Source: Daphnia carinata (taxonomy: Eukaryota > Arthropoda > Branchiopoda > Diplostraca > Daphniidae). Taken from it: DNA of 64,000 bases. Under the pieces are notes generated by a model. It saw only the letters and a program-made list of their open reading frames with translations. It made no database searches and had not been told where the DNA came from. The stretch spans positions 9,522,449-9,586,448 of the forward strand of contig NC_081335.1 in assembly GCF_022539665.2 (NCBI RefSeq). The letters are read 5' to 3'. A program made the translations under genes and the position numbers. This document shows, in pieces, positions 18,508 through 29,604 of the stretch (within the stretch, counting starts at the first letter, position 1; the number at the start of each line of letters is the position of its first letter).

Positions 18508-18994
18508 ATACTATTCCAGTGTTGTATTCCAATTATTCCCTTGTGTTTGTCATATGTTGCTCCCTAACAATACCTCGCGCTAATAACAATATTTACTTCA
18601 GCTTTTATTCCTAGCGACTACTCCGCATTCCATCTTAAGTTACAGAAAAAAAATGAAAAAAAAGGGGAAAGGGCTCTCCCTATAGTTGCGCATAGAAAAT
18701 ATATTCCCCGCGCTAGTTTTCTACCCTGAGATAAAGAATTTTCTAAACCCCTTGCTGAGTTCCCTTTCTTTCTCCTTTTCCTTCCCCGCTTCTGGATTCT
18801 CTCTCTTTTCACTTAGTTTCTATTTTTCTCCCTCCCTTTGGTCCTTCGCGCATATGAACAAATCAAAAGTCATAAACTCCCCAGATTTTGTTTTCCGCTA
18901 GCAATACGCGTATTTTACGCCAACCTCTTGTGTCTGAGAAAAATGTCCCTTATCCCGCACGAGCCATTTTTTTTTCTTCCCCATCTGTTCGTTC
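18508..18994 (+). other. Pyrimidine-rich non-coding interval
   Basis: No gene is visible; long T/C runs occur on the plus strand (18760-18850). The interval is conserved in the right arm. It ends in the hAT target site GTTCGTTC (18987-18994). Confidence 0.5.
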
Positions 18995-19204
18995 CAGTGT
19001 ATTGGATTTGGTACTTTTTTTAACTTAAAATCAAATCCTCGAAAAAAAAGGTCCGTCAAATCAGTTCCAAATCAAATCAGGGTAAAAAACCCGGTTTTCA
19101 AATCAAATCTTTGAAAATATGGCTGAAATCCAAATCATTTTATGTTTTTAAAAATCCAAATCAAATCCAAATCAAATCCAAATCAAATACAGTTTATTTT
19201 CCTT

Positions 19205-20003
19205 TTTTCTCTTGCCGATTGACAGTTTCCAAAACATGAGCATTTCGTTTGATGAATACAAGCATGTCAAATAATTTGGGTTTTATCTTGTTTCTTTTTG
19301 CTGACAAAATGTCAACTGCCGTGCTAAATGCACGCTCAATATTAGCGGAAGAACTTTTAGAAATCATAATTAAATGTAACTTTTATTCGTACACCATTTT
19401 TATGAACTTTTAAATAATTTTATATTTTTTCTGGTTTTAAAAATTTATTATAATCATGCAGAACATAGAATTCCCATGATATCCCTTGCAATTGGGGCTA
19501 AGGCTAGGAATCTATGTTGATTAAGATTCCAATATTCACATGGACTAATATCAACACCAAATTGACCCTTTTCATTCACAATTAATAATTATCACAATAG
19601 GCTCTTTCAAATAGTTATCAAATTCATCGAGCACTTTCGACACACCCCTTGACAAAGTTCGAGGGCGAACGAGCACGCTGGCAAGTAGAGGACGGATGGA
19701 TTGTCTTGTTCGCTTATGAACAGGGGTAGCTGATGGATTTTCACTTGCTTTACGTGTTCTTCCATCTTCAGCACCACTGCCAGAGTTGTCTTCATTGTCT
19801 TCCCCCTCTTCGTTACCACCTAAAATTTCAAATAATAAATTCAACCATATAAATCAGCTTACCTAAAACACAAAGGTGCATAAGACGCATGAATGTAAAA
19901 GTGGTTTTCATACCGACTGTACGATAGCGCAATCTCAGTAATTCCTTAGCAGTAGCAATGACGTCTTCTTCGTCTTCTCCGGCTGCTGTTATCCACGTTC
20001 CCT
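19205..20003 (-). pseudogene. hAT transposase C-terminal exons, dimerisation domain
   Basis: Minus-strand sequence with DPRIKGTWITAAGEDEED near 19985, a 43-bp GTAAGC...TTTTAG intron at 19820-19862, a glutamate/asparagine-rich linker, WNLNQHRFLALAPIARDIMG near 19500 and SSSANIERAFSTAVDILSAK with KRNKIKPK near 19300. The last two are the hAT C-terminal dimerisation motif. The reading frame is interrupted by stops between blocks, which may be further introns. Confidence 0.75.
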
Positions 20004-20885
20004 TTATTCTTGGGTCAAGCAGCGATCCTGCAACAGTTCAGAAAGTTCAAAAACATCACAAGACTTCAGTACTGTTTTTACTACTTCCGCAGTCCTTGAG
20101 CAGATTGATGGTATGATACCATCTCTCATCTTTTCATAGCTCGGAATTTGATATGTAGGTGCGAGAAATGAGATCAGCTTCCGAAATCCCTCTCGTTGCA
20201 CTATCGTTAAAGGCAAATTGTCTGAAACAATCATTTCGCCTAAAAGAGTGTCAATTTTCTTTTGAGTATCTTTTGGTATTTTTGATGTTGCTAGGAAATT
20301 CTTCATGGAAGACTCGTTTGTTAGGTTTGGTTTCCCTCCTCCTTTTACTTTGTTATAATCTTCTTCGTGGCATCTTCTTAAATGTCGGATGAAATTGGAA
20401 AAGGAATCTGCATGTCCGTGATGATATTTCCCGTTGTTGCAATACTTACATTGCGCGAAGACCTTTCCGCTTGCGTAATCAGTATGCCAGTTCTTCCAGC
20501 AATTAGTTCTCCAGAGAGGCCACTTCGTTTGATCAAAGGTTGGCGTTTTCACAGTGTTTTTTGGTAGTTCTACTGGGATGGATCTTACTCCCTTGTCCAG
20601 AACATCTTCGTCTTCAGAGGAAATTTCATCTCCATCAGGACCACTTGCCTCCTCTTCATATTGGGTTTCTGTAATAGTATCTTCTTCCTCCTCTTCGTAC
20701 AATAATGGATCCTGAATGGAAGGGGCTATTGCACGGCTAGATTCTCTAACTTGCGATGTACTTCGCGATGCACCTCTTGATTCCCCTCTTGATGCCCCTC
20801 TTGATCCACCTCTTGATTCACCTCTTGATTCACCTCGTGATCCTCTTGAAGCACCACGCCTGGTGCCACTACCCAGTCCACCCAT
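20004..20885 (-). pseudogene. hAT transposase N-terminal part, BED zinc finger
   Basis: 293 codons from the ATG at 20885. Residues 1-50 are a tandem SRGE/SRGA/SRGG repeat, followed by an acidic stretch (EEEEED) and a BED-type finger with CKYC and HLRRCH (about residues 145-175). Next comes the hAT N-terminal region with DNLPLTIVQREGFRKLISFL and PTYQIPSYEKM. The frame then runs directly into LDPRIKGTW-like sequence that normally lies several hundred residues later, so the DDE catalytic core is deleted. Confidence 0.85.
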
Positions 20886-20929
20886 GTTTAATCACCTAAA
20901 AATGAAATCTGATAAATATGAGGACTTAA

Positions 20930-21520
20930 ATCTTATACAAAGATCAGATCAGAAATGCAAACCCTATGTATCTGTGGGATGTTAGAATGAGGACCCACAA
21001 ACGCACTCGAAGACTTTTGCTGTCTTAAATGTGACACTTGACAATGACTGTCTGTGGCTATGGTACAAATTATAGGCAAAGTTAGCAAAAACTGGAAATA
21101 GAATATATGTGTGAGTCAACCAAGGCGCAAACAAAAATTGCAAGTAACTTACCGATCACATTTAAGGAAGGTATCTGTAGAATGATAGAAGGAGGATGAC
21201 AGAACAATACCCTCACTTGAGGACTTCTTGCTGCCTTGCCTGTGCCAACTGATAATGACTATTTAGAGCCTAATTAGAGGCAAAGCCAAGTAAGAAGACA
21301 GCTTGTCAACAGTCACTTCAGCAACAACTAGAAGTAAAATATCCATAGAAGACAATAAGGTATATGCGAACAAACGTAGAAAATAAGTAACTTACCGATC
21401 AGAAAGGGAAGGTATCTGTAGGATGTGGAGAGATGAGATAAGATAAGGTGATAACACGATATATTCACTGAGAACTCTTGCTGTCTTGCGTGTGACAAAT
21501 GGGCAATGACTGCTAGTGAC
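20930..21520 (-). repeat. Three diverged tandem repeats of about 230 bp, two carrying a splice-donor motif
   Basis: Blocks share GATCAGA/GATCACA, GGTATCTGTAGGATG-like, GACTTCTTGCTGTCTTG-like and CAATGACTG sequences. On the minus strand TGATCGGTAAGTTAC recurs (about 21141-21157 and 21385-21401), a good 5' splice site. They lie between the transposase ATG and the element's 5' end, so they look like duplicated leader exons. Confidence 0.6.
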
Positions 21521-21960
21521 GATGAATGACGAAATTTACCCCACTGGCTACTTAATAGGCCTGTAACTATGGCCCCTAAAACATCGGAAAATGTGCGAAT
21601 CGCTCATGTCACTAGCGACATCTGCAAAGCAATTTTTGAAAGTAATGATTTGGATTTGATTTGGATTTTTCGCGATATTTAAAATCAATTCCAAATCCAA
21701 AGCATCATTATAAAAAATTTTAAAATCCAATCCAAATCAGCAAAATGATTTGATTTGATTTGGATTTGATTTGAATTGCGGACAAAAATCCAATACACTG
21801 GTTCGTTCCCTTTCTGCGCCATTCTATTTCTTCCCCCAATTCTTTCTCATGTGTTGGACTTAGCAAAATAAAGCTAGATTTCGCGTCGTTTTTTTTTTAA
21901 ATAATGAATTGTAACCATTTGCGTAGTTAGCACCCTTATTGATGGATGAGTTGTCTAGTC

Positions 21961-22030
21961 CTGCTGAGGATTCAAGCCTCAGACCTCAAGCATCACAGCT
22001 GTGCGCTCTGTCATTGAGCTATTAGCGCCT
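21961..22030 (-). pseudogene. tRNA-like sequence with strong T-arm
   Basis: Minus strand: TAGCTCAATGACAGAGC forms a D-arm with an A-box-like core, and near the end CTGAGG...CCTCAG pair around a 7-nt loop with a B-box-like sequence. The anticodon arm is poor. The partner is at 55492-55563 (plus). Confidence 0.45.
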
Positions 22031-22485
22031 GTGTTACGTCTTGCGTTGACCTTAGGAAAAGCGCGCCTTTTTTTTTCCTTGCTCGTGTTTCACTTGCCTT
22101 TTACCCTATCTGTATCCGCCCTCTGTTGTAACCCAAATGCAAATGGTCCCTATGTGCCTTCCCGTATTTAAATTGTAAACTGTATCTTTCTATTTTCCTG
22201 CCTAGACGATCCATCTTTTTCTGCATTTTTCTTTTGCATCGTGTAGCCCGTTTTTCCCTCTTTCCAATGACACCAGTCACGATATCGAAATACTTACCCT
22301 TATACCAGATAAACTACGTTTTTCCATGCCCTATATGCGTATTTTTACTCGCTCGCGACCATCGGCAACTGTTTAGGTGCCGACGGAAGATCTTTTTTCA
22401 ACCTATATGACCTTTTTCAATTGCGGTCATATATACTTTTCCGCTTTTGCTTATTATTTTACTTTCTTTTTGTACTACTCTCCCT

Positions 22486-22487
22486 AG
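22486..22487 (+). promoter_or_regulatory. Candidate splice acceptor upstream of env
   Basis: A 45-bp pyrimidine-rich run ending CTCTCCCTAG|G sits just before the envelope-like ORF and is conserved in the right arm (55027-55028). With the donor-like GGTAAGA in the LTR it could make a spliced env RNA. Confidence 0.4.
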
Positions 22488-22488
22488 G

Positions 22489-24279
22489 TTAAGAAACCCA
22501 AATGATGTCATGAAATCCTTTTACCCATACTATACGCTGCATAACATTGATTGTGATTTTCACTATATATTTCTCATCCATACAAATGTCACCGATTCCT
22601 TTTCTACTCTTGTTGTGCCTTTACACATTACACCCGCTGGTGTTTGAAACAACTGTATGAGACTGTTCAGAGCCATCGAAGATGGGAATCTACAATTCTC
22701 CGATGCTAATTGTCAACCGATTACACCTGATAACAAGGCCGTTACAGTGAAATATGTGATTTATAGTAAAGAAGGTGCCGCGGTTAAATTTCCCGGATAT
22801 ATTTGCGCAAGATGGAAGAATATACGCCACATCACAATGAACTTTTTCGGTCAATTAGTGATAGTGCCGGATAAAATTTCAATTGATACTTTACCCGCCG
22901 TGTGCAACGAAATGATAAGCCATAAACGATGTGATGATAATCGTATGACTATTTCAGACGATAAATATGTATTTGATCGCGAACCTGACATATTTGGATA
23001 TTGGTTACAAACAATCGATTCTGAAATTATAAATTGTGTTCTCGAGAAAATCCAACTTTTTCAACAAAATGAAGACGGTGACTTTGCGACACCTATCGGA
23101 ACAGCTTCTGCTACTACTGGAAATTTGTCACATAATCATTTAACACTGATTTGGGACAAAACTTATGCACAGAAGACTAAAATAAATACGCGATTCGTGG
23201 AAGATGGAATAGGCACTTTGGTTCTACTAGCGGGGGACGAAAAAATTTTCAGATTACAAGACGATGCCAAACAACTCGATTTCCACTTAGCTCCTATAAA
23301 ACGCTGTGCCTCCCTGCAAAACGCATGCACCAATAGAACTTCGTCATTTGGAATCATCGGCCAACCAAAACTCACCGTTGCGACGGCGGCCATCATGGAA
23401 AATTTAACAACTTCGGAGACTCCAGCGCCACCTACCGACGAAAATTTAAACGTACCCGCGAATATACAATATATTCGAGACCAACTTACTGATCATGAAA
23501 ATGAATTGGCAAGAAAGATTAGACTAATGCTATGTGAAGCTCGCAAGGCCAAACACGAAAGGGCTGTTACAACTGCCCAATATAACGGATAATTAGCAGC
23601 TTCGCAGTTAAATTTACCACAATGCGCAAAATTACAAGCCTTTGGTAAAACGGCTGTATTGATCCAATGTAAGGCTTTAAATGTTACATTTGAGATTATA
23701 CTGACATCTTGCGGACCGCAACCGAAATTTCAAAATTACACTATTAATCTTGACGGATGGGAACTTGTGAAATATTCCCCTTTGTGCTGGACCAATAATT
23801 TTGTTAATTTTAATGACAAACCTTATGCGTACCGTAACGACACCTGGAAGCCAATCGAAGCCAATATTGTGTTACCGGAACAGACGCTTGCGCATTCTTT
23901 TCGGTATGAAAATGTTGAGTTTTTCGATTACAAACATCAAAGCAACCCGGCATATACCGACAATATGCTAAATCACATGAACATTATGGCCGATATAGCC
24001 GCCGCGATTAATGAACATCCTCCACCTGAATTTACGTTACGCCACAAATACAGTGCATCGAATGTTTTAGTGACATCGGATAGTGTCGGAACTTATACAT
24101 CTTGGTGGGAGACTATCCAGAATTACTTCTTCATCGCCATATTATGTCTCTTAGTGCTTCTCTTCTTACGTATATGTTACGCTTGCGGCTTCTTTACCTT
24201 CATCTGGGCCATCTGCTGTCGCCCCGCGGACGACCCTAAACCAACAGCTACCGAGTCGATTCCAACGCGTCAACTCTGA
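22489..24279 (+). pseudogene. env: Element A envelope-like glycoprotein (left copy)
   Basis: A third large ORF downstream of pol, broken by a TGA at 22645-22647, a probable frameshift near 22700 and a TAA at 23590-23592. It shows many cysteines, at least five N-X-S/T sites (CTNRTS, GNLS, QNYT, LNVT, RNDT) and a C-terminal hydrophobic anchor of about 25 residues (FFIAILCLLVLLFLRIC). A cysteine-rich, proline-containing cytoplasmic tail follows. The layout is that of a class of captured viral surface glycoproteins. A link to arthropod mononegavirus/chuvirus-like glycoproteins is suspected but unproven. The stop at 23590 is a tryptophan in the right arm. Confidence 0.7.
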
Positions 24280-24312
24280 TTACGGGACGTAATCCTACGC
24301 CGCCGGGAGTGA

Positions 24313-25050
24313 CGTAACGAAGCCTAAATACAATAACTTTAACTTCTCTCGCTTTGCTTCACTAGTCAATGCAAATCTGGACGTGATAATTGCAACATCA
24401 TGTACGCAGTTCGGCTGACCCAGATGAACATCTGCAAGCTGATTCATGCAGACGATACGTCATCAATATCACGCCATATTGAAAGCGACTCTTAATTGGT
24501 TAACCGCGTGCAGCCTACAAGCTCCTCCCAATCACGCCACTTTGCAATATGCAAAGTTCCGTGGTTATCCCGGCATCTGAGGAAGATCAGACCATGATTT
24601 GCAGACGAATACAGTACTTGCTTAAAGGCATTTCTCTTGCTTTATTTTAGTAGTATTGTGCCTTACTTGATGTTTGTTAACTAAGTTGGTTCAGTTAAAC
24701 TTGTTCAGTCTTGAAGTTATTCGCGGCACTCCGCTTGACTAACCTTACGTATTAAAACTCTTGTTGTGTACCGCTCGTGTGGAAGCAGAATACCAAGTTC
24801 GCCTTGTGTCGTTTATCTTCCATTCTTTCACTCGTGAGGTCACGGTAAGACCCTGTTCTAATTCCTTCTTTTTAACTTGTTTCTCGAGTGTTTCTTCTTA
24901 TCTTTTGTTCTCTTACCTTTCTGATTCTTATGTCTTAGCTTATAATAAACACATACATCCTTGTGGGTAAAGCGCCTCTTGAGTTCAGTGTATTTTCTTA
25001 TTGTCTTAATTACGTAAAGTAGATCTTCCCACACGGGAAGATGCTTTACA
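24313..25050 (+). repeat. 3' LTR of element A (left copy)
   Basis: 738 bp from CGTAACGAAGCC (terminal T mutated to C) to GGGAAGATGCTTTACA. It is preceded by a purine-rich GCCGCCGGGAGTGA. Internal signals: donor-like CACGGTAAGA near 24845, AATAAA near 24945. It matches the split 5' LTR closely. Confidence 0.85.
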
Positions 25051-26600
25051 ATATCTGCTGGGCATCATTAAACAATTGACGACTCCACGGTTGATTCCAG
25101 TGGCATTCTCTGTTAATATACGACACGTGAAAGGCTACCAAGTTGGCACCGAATTGTACGTAGACTTTCCACTGAACCGATTGTGTTCTTTCGAATCGAG
25201 AACAAAAACATCATCGATGGGGCCACAAATCGAGTGAAAATCAAGAGTCATCTCACACCACCCTAGCCCATCACCTTGATAAAAGTTGAACGAGAAAAAT
25301 TGTTTTTAGTTTGATTATCAAAAACAAATTTTTAATGTTAGCTTACTCTTTCCTTTCATTATTCAGGTAAATATGAAGAGCTGACAAAAGATGCGTGAAA
25401 CACAACTTGACGGAGTTATCACCTTGATGAAATGAAGTGAAATGTTGAAATACTGCTTTAGCCAACCTACGTATTGGGACGCTGTTGTTGGGAAAACCCG
25501 TATTATTAAAAAGGAAGAGATTTGACCCTTTGACCTTTGGAAACCCTGCATGTTAAAGAAATAGCACAGATCAAATTCACTTTCAGCAGACGCCAAAGAA
25601 GGTTCTCTTATTATTTATTTGGTGATTATAAGTCTGTGTCGTATCAGCAAAACTCATTATGTCTTCCAATTGAACTGTTCCCTCCAAATCCTTCAGCGCA
25701 AACGACATTTTAATAAAATATTGAAGATTTTATAAATTAAATAATGGCTTGTATGGTGTAAAATACTGCCAGCCACAGTTTCGTGGCCGTTCTCCAACCC
25801 ACATCGTTTGGCGAGATTTTGGTTAGTAATCGTTGCTCTCCTCGTTAGTAAGCCATTATTGATTTCTACAAGTTCAATAGCAGGCTAGCTCCTTTTTGTT
25901 AAAAGTAGTTATCAACATTTAGGAATGTGCTTAAGTTACAACATTTTTCGCGGCAGATGGCTTTGGGAAATTAACTATTGCAACTTCTGGTAAAAGTTAA
26001 TGGCGATTTCTATCGGTTTTTCGACAAGATCAAAAGTTTGGCTTTCCGCGGCCGCAAGGGACAGGGCAAGCGGTTGCCAAGACGATGAGACTTAAGAAAA
26101 GGGATACATCTAGCAGGGAATTCTTTCCATTCAGTGCAGTAGGGAAGCAGATCGCACAGGATTTCGATTTCCCTTTCCAACGATCTTATAGTTTTCTCTG
26201 ACTGAAAGTGAGCTAAATAACATCAATATTGTGCTACAAAAGTCTTGATAGTGAAAAGGCTATGAACGACATGTGTGAAATTATGAAAGATTAACTTCCG
26301 GTTTTTTGTTCGACTGGTTCGCCTGAATATTGCAATCAGATCTTAGCACAAAATAATAGCACCGCACTTTAAAAATAGAAAAAATGAACATTTTTTTCAG
26401 TTACAAAGACTTTCAATACGTCCCTTTAGAACAAGAAATTTGTCGTTGGTTTATGGGTTTGGGGATAGAAGATGACCAGATGACTTGAACTGAAAAAAAA
26501 ACCAGGAACTTTTTCGATAATTTCTTACAAAAACATGCAAAAGAGATATTATTTGAAAAACGTAGGAAAATGCATAAAATTCTGTAAAGTTACTGGGAGT
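25051..26600 (+). other. Flank of element A with short coding-like remnants
   Basis: At 25051-25263 one frame reads like protein (KQLTTPRLIPVAFSVN, then a frame change and DGATNRVKIKSHLTPP) but I cannot name it. A 41-codon ORF lies at 25583-25708 on the minus strand. The rest shows no gene. The whole block is mirrored at about 50.9-52.46 kb. Confidence 0.35.
25583..25708 (-). CDS. Small ORF, unidentified
   Basis: 41 codons from ATG (MSFALKDLEGTVQLEDIMSF...), identical in the right arm (51805-51930, plus). It could be a first exon or chance. Confidence 0.25.
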   Translation of the reverse strand: MSFALKDLEGTVQLEDIMSFADTTQTYNHQINNKRTFFGVC

Positions 26601-28050
26601 CAGTGGAAAAAAATTAGGTTAAGCATGCCTCGGACGAAATGGATTTCAAATATATTCATACATCATTCGAGCAATACGGACAAATAAAAGGGATTGAATG
26701 GGACAATCTTAACCGGGATCTATTAAAAACCAAAAGGAAAAAATTAAATGTGGAAACGACGATCAATAAAAAACTTTCTTCATTCATCACAATTATTGGA
26801 ATACGATTTGCAGCTACCTACACGCCGGTCCGATAAATTTGTTTATCGGCGGCGATCCGATTAAACTGTGAATGATCGAATTTTTGCCAATCTTTTTTCG
26901 ATGATTTTAGACGACGTCTAGTTTACAAAAATTCACATTTTTAATGTATTCATTATATTACGAAAAAGAGTTAGTACTAAACGGTATCTATCAATTCTCA
27001 TTCGACAGCAAAAATTGTAAATACTGAAATGCGAAAACCAAATCGACCGCTAGACGGCAAAAAGGCTGATCGCTAAAAAATGATCGGATCGCAATCAATT
27101 TTTTTATCACTGACCCGATCACCGATTAATCTCAAAAGATCGAGTCGGCGATCAATTTTTATATCTTGATCTGGATCGCGATCAATTATTGATTGTGATT
27201 GTTGAGGATCAAGATGTTGATCAAAAATTGATCGGGATCGCGGCAATCCTGCCTATACGGGCAGATTAAAACATTTGCCAGATCGATTCTTTGGAACACG
27301 CAGCACGAAACTGTGATGGACGAAAAAGGACTTACAGCCAAGCGTTGAGAAGTAGTTCTGCAGTCACATTAGCCATTAGAACGCTAGAATAAATAGTCAA
27401 GGATGCCGAAAATATTAAAAATACTGGAAAACAAGGTCACAGTGATGCTAGAGGAGATACTGGTTTTGTTTCAATAGATTCCAGGGAAGAAGGTTAATGG
27501 GAACAACAAAAGATAAGAGGGCGTAAAGGGGTAGAAATGAGAAGCAAAGGGAAAGTATTTTGGAAGAGTTCAGAGTTGGCAGGAATCAGAGGGGAACAAA
27601 ATAATAGGCAAAAGAAAAAAAACTCAAAGAAACCGAAGAAAAAATGAAATTTTTAAACAAAGTTTGACTACATGACGTTATATATTTTACCCCCCAAAAT
27701 AGAGATTCAATGCGAATATAAGGAAGATAGAAAAATGAAGAAAAATGGAACCCATGGTTTTCCTTGGAGTGATAACAGAACCCAACTCATGAGCCCAGAA
27801 AAAATAGTGACGAGAATAATAGCATTGAAAACCAAACACCGATGACCGGTTTTATTCTATGGTACAAGACCATGTATAGAAGTTGTAGAAGGATCGGAGA
27901 GTAGTAGAAAAGAATACAATTTTTGTCAACCAAGTTATGAGGAACAAGAAATACAAAACAAAGAATGAGCAGCGATATTGGAAATATGGACGCAACATTG
28001 TAGTTTTTTGTCAGGTTTTGCAAGCAAGTAACAGAAAGAAGATGAAAATT
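26601..28050 (+). other. AT-rich interval with GATC-dense palindromic segment
   Basis: Between about 27066 and 27245 GATC occurs about 13 times, often as GATCG or TTGATC, giving overlapping self-complementary stretches (CGCGATCAATTATTGATTGTG). A related CGATAAATTTGTTTATCGGCGGCGATCC motif is at 26830-26860. This resembles transposon subterminal repeats, but no inverted ends or duplication were found. No gene recognised. Confidence 0.4.
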
Positions 28051-28206
28051 AGGCCAGACAGTCGAGTGTCTGGTTTTCTGAAGGTTAAGGGTAGGCTAGA
28101 CAGTCAAGTGTATGGTTTTCTGAAAGTTAAGGGTAGGCCAGACAGTCAAGGGTCTGGTTTTCTGGAGGTTAAGGGAAAGCCAGACAGTCCAAAGTCTGGT
28201 TTTTTT
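28051..28206 (+). repeat. 42-bp tandem array of hairpin units, about 3.7 copies
   Basis: Units start at 28051, 28093, 28135 and 28177. Each has CCAGAC-8 nt-GTCTGG able to fold, then TTTTCTGAAGGTTAAGGGT. Stem arms are conserved in three units while the loop varies. The period is a multiple of three and is open on the plus strand as a 14-residue repeat. The mirror is at 49307-49462. Confidence 0.85.
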
Positions 28207-28978
28207 GTGGGGGCTACTAAAGGTCAGTGGTAAAGGTGCAAAGGATTTGGTTGGATTTACGGTAAGGGCAATTTGGAGTTTCAAAAGAGATGCAAAAATT
28301 CTTTAAAATTATTCAAAAAAGTTTCAAGTGAAGAAGTTACATTTACTTTTACTAGAACAATTTACATCTGTCCTTAAGCCAATATGTGAACTTGTTAGTT
28401 CGGGGGCCTAACCGTGACGCATTGTGGGGAATATGACGGACGAGATGGGAGCTCACGGCCGGATTGGATACCGGACGACCGGCGTCAAGTTGACACAGCG
28501 TAGTTTACGCCATCCCACACCTTCTCGCCAGCTGCCGACGTAAGCGATTACCCAGCTGTCAAGAATTAAGATAAGAGGAAATGCTAGTAAGGAAGTGGGC
28601 CAAGATTGCCCGAAAGGATTTCAGGCAATCAGCAGCACCACTTGGTCGAAAATCAATCAGTCTATGATACCCGAGGTTCAGTTGAACCCGTATCAGATAC
28701 TGCACTTTGATTTTAGCCGAAATGCCTAGAAGCGATCATCATCATCGTATCAGATATTAAGTTGATAAGAACAGATTTTATGCATTGTATTGTCCAATAG
28801 ACTGGGAATAAAGTTATACACAATGTTATTTTTACATTGATATGTAAAGGGAAAAAAATTCGCGAAACGACGTGTAGATCCTGCGTTAAAAAATCTTAAA
28901 GAAAAAGTTGCAGAAAACTGATGTCTTCTTGTTTCTTCATCTTCTTCAGGTAGTGGATCGCTTTCTTCTGTTTGGTAA
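28207..28978 (+). other. Interval without recognised gene
   Basis: It includes TGATACCCGAGGTTCAGTTGAACCCGTATCA-like dyad symmetry near 28657-28697 and low-complexity CATCATCATCAT near 28737. No coding family recognised. Confidence 0.4.
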
Positions 28979-29604
28979 GTAAGACACAAGAATTAAAAAG
29001 ACAAGAGGACAAAGAAGAAGAAGAAATATTCGAGAAACAAGTTAAAAGAGACAATTATAGTTGGGTCTTACCGTGATCACACGTACAGAAAACGGGAAGA
29101 AAAGTGGCACGGGGCGAGCGTGATAACTCAACTTCCACACGAGCAGTAAACAAGCAAGAGTTCAAATAAGTAGGAATAGGCAATCGAAGACCGTGAATAA
29201 CTCTAAGTGTGAACGAGTTTTAACTAAACTGAATTAGTTAATAAAACATCAAGTAAGGCACAATACTACTAATTAAGCGAGAGAGATGCCTTTAGGAAAC
29301 TACAGAAATCGGCTGCAAGTTCTAGTCTGATCTTCATCAGATGCTGGGTTAACCATGAAACTTTGTGTATTGCAGAGTGGCGTGATTGGGTGGAGCTGGT
29401 AGGTTTCACGCGGTAAACCAATTAAAAGACGCGTTCAATATGGCGTGATATTGGTGACGTACCGTCTGCCTGAATCAGCTTGCAGGTGATCATCTAGGTC
29501 AGCCGAGTTGCGCATACATGTTGCAACTCCCGTGTCCAGACTTGCACGTTACTACGGAAGGAAAGCGAAAGAAGTTAAGGAATGATGTATTCGGCTTCGT
29601 TACA
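28979..29604 (-). repeat. Truncated LTR of the A/C family
   Basis: Minus strand begins TGTAACGAAGCCGAATAC (29604) and matches the element A LTR through the CACGCCAC, AGTAGTATTGTGCC and GATCACGGTAAGACCC blocks. It ends near TGTCTTACTTACC without the terminal TTTACA. The partner is 47909-48534. Sequence just beyond its start (29605-29760) may be the 3' end of its lost element. Confidence 0.7.

Larger units (their letters stand above)
18995..21800 (-). mobile_element. hAT DNA transposon, internally deleted, left arm only
   Basis: Terminal inverted repeats CAGTGTATTGGATTT at 18995-19009 and its complement at 21786-21800. The 8-bp duplication GTTCGTTC is at 18987-18994 and 21801-21808. The right arm has a single GTTCGTTC, the empty site. 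Subterminal AAATCCAAATCAAATCC-like repeats occur at both ends (19120-19200, 21640-21780). It encodes the N- and C-terminal ends of a hAT transposase on the minus strand but lacks the catalytic middle, so it is non-autonomous. It inserted after the arms separated, or was lost cleanly from one arm (unlikely for hAT). Confidence 0.95.
5235..25050 (+). mobile_element. Element A: large env-bearing Gypsy-like retrotransposon with nested insertions (left copy)
   Basis: Order on the plus strand: interrupted 5' LTR (5235-7977), PBS, ORF1, gag, protease remnant, RT-RNase H, truncated integrase, accessory ORFs, envelope-like ORF, 3' LTR (24313-25050). Four later insertions break it: two solo LTRs, element B and a hAT element. 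The size without insertions is about 11 kb. No intact pol remains, so this copy is dead. The inverted right-arm partner (52463-64000) shares the layout. An errantivirus-like or other env-capturing Gypsy lineage is the likely class; the exact clade is not decided. Confidence 0.82.

Noticed and set aside
18995-21800. MITE or intact autonomous hAT
   Set aside because: It keeps transposase ends but lacks the catalytic core, so it is an internally deleted derivative.
27787-28023. Hydrophobic 78-codon minus-strand ORF suggesting a membrane protein
   Set aside because: Hydrophobicity follows from T-rich sequence; no start context, homology or neighbouring gene support.
28051-28206. CRISPR-like array
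   Set aside because: Units are contiguous 42-bp tandem repeats without distinct spacers, in a eukaryotic transposon context.
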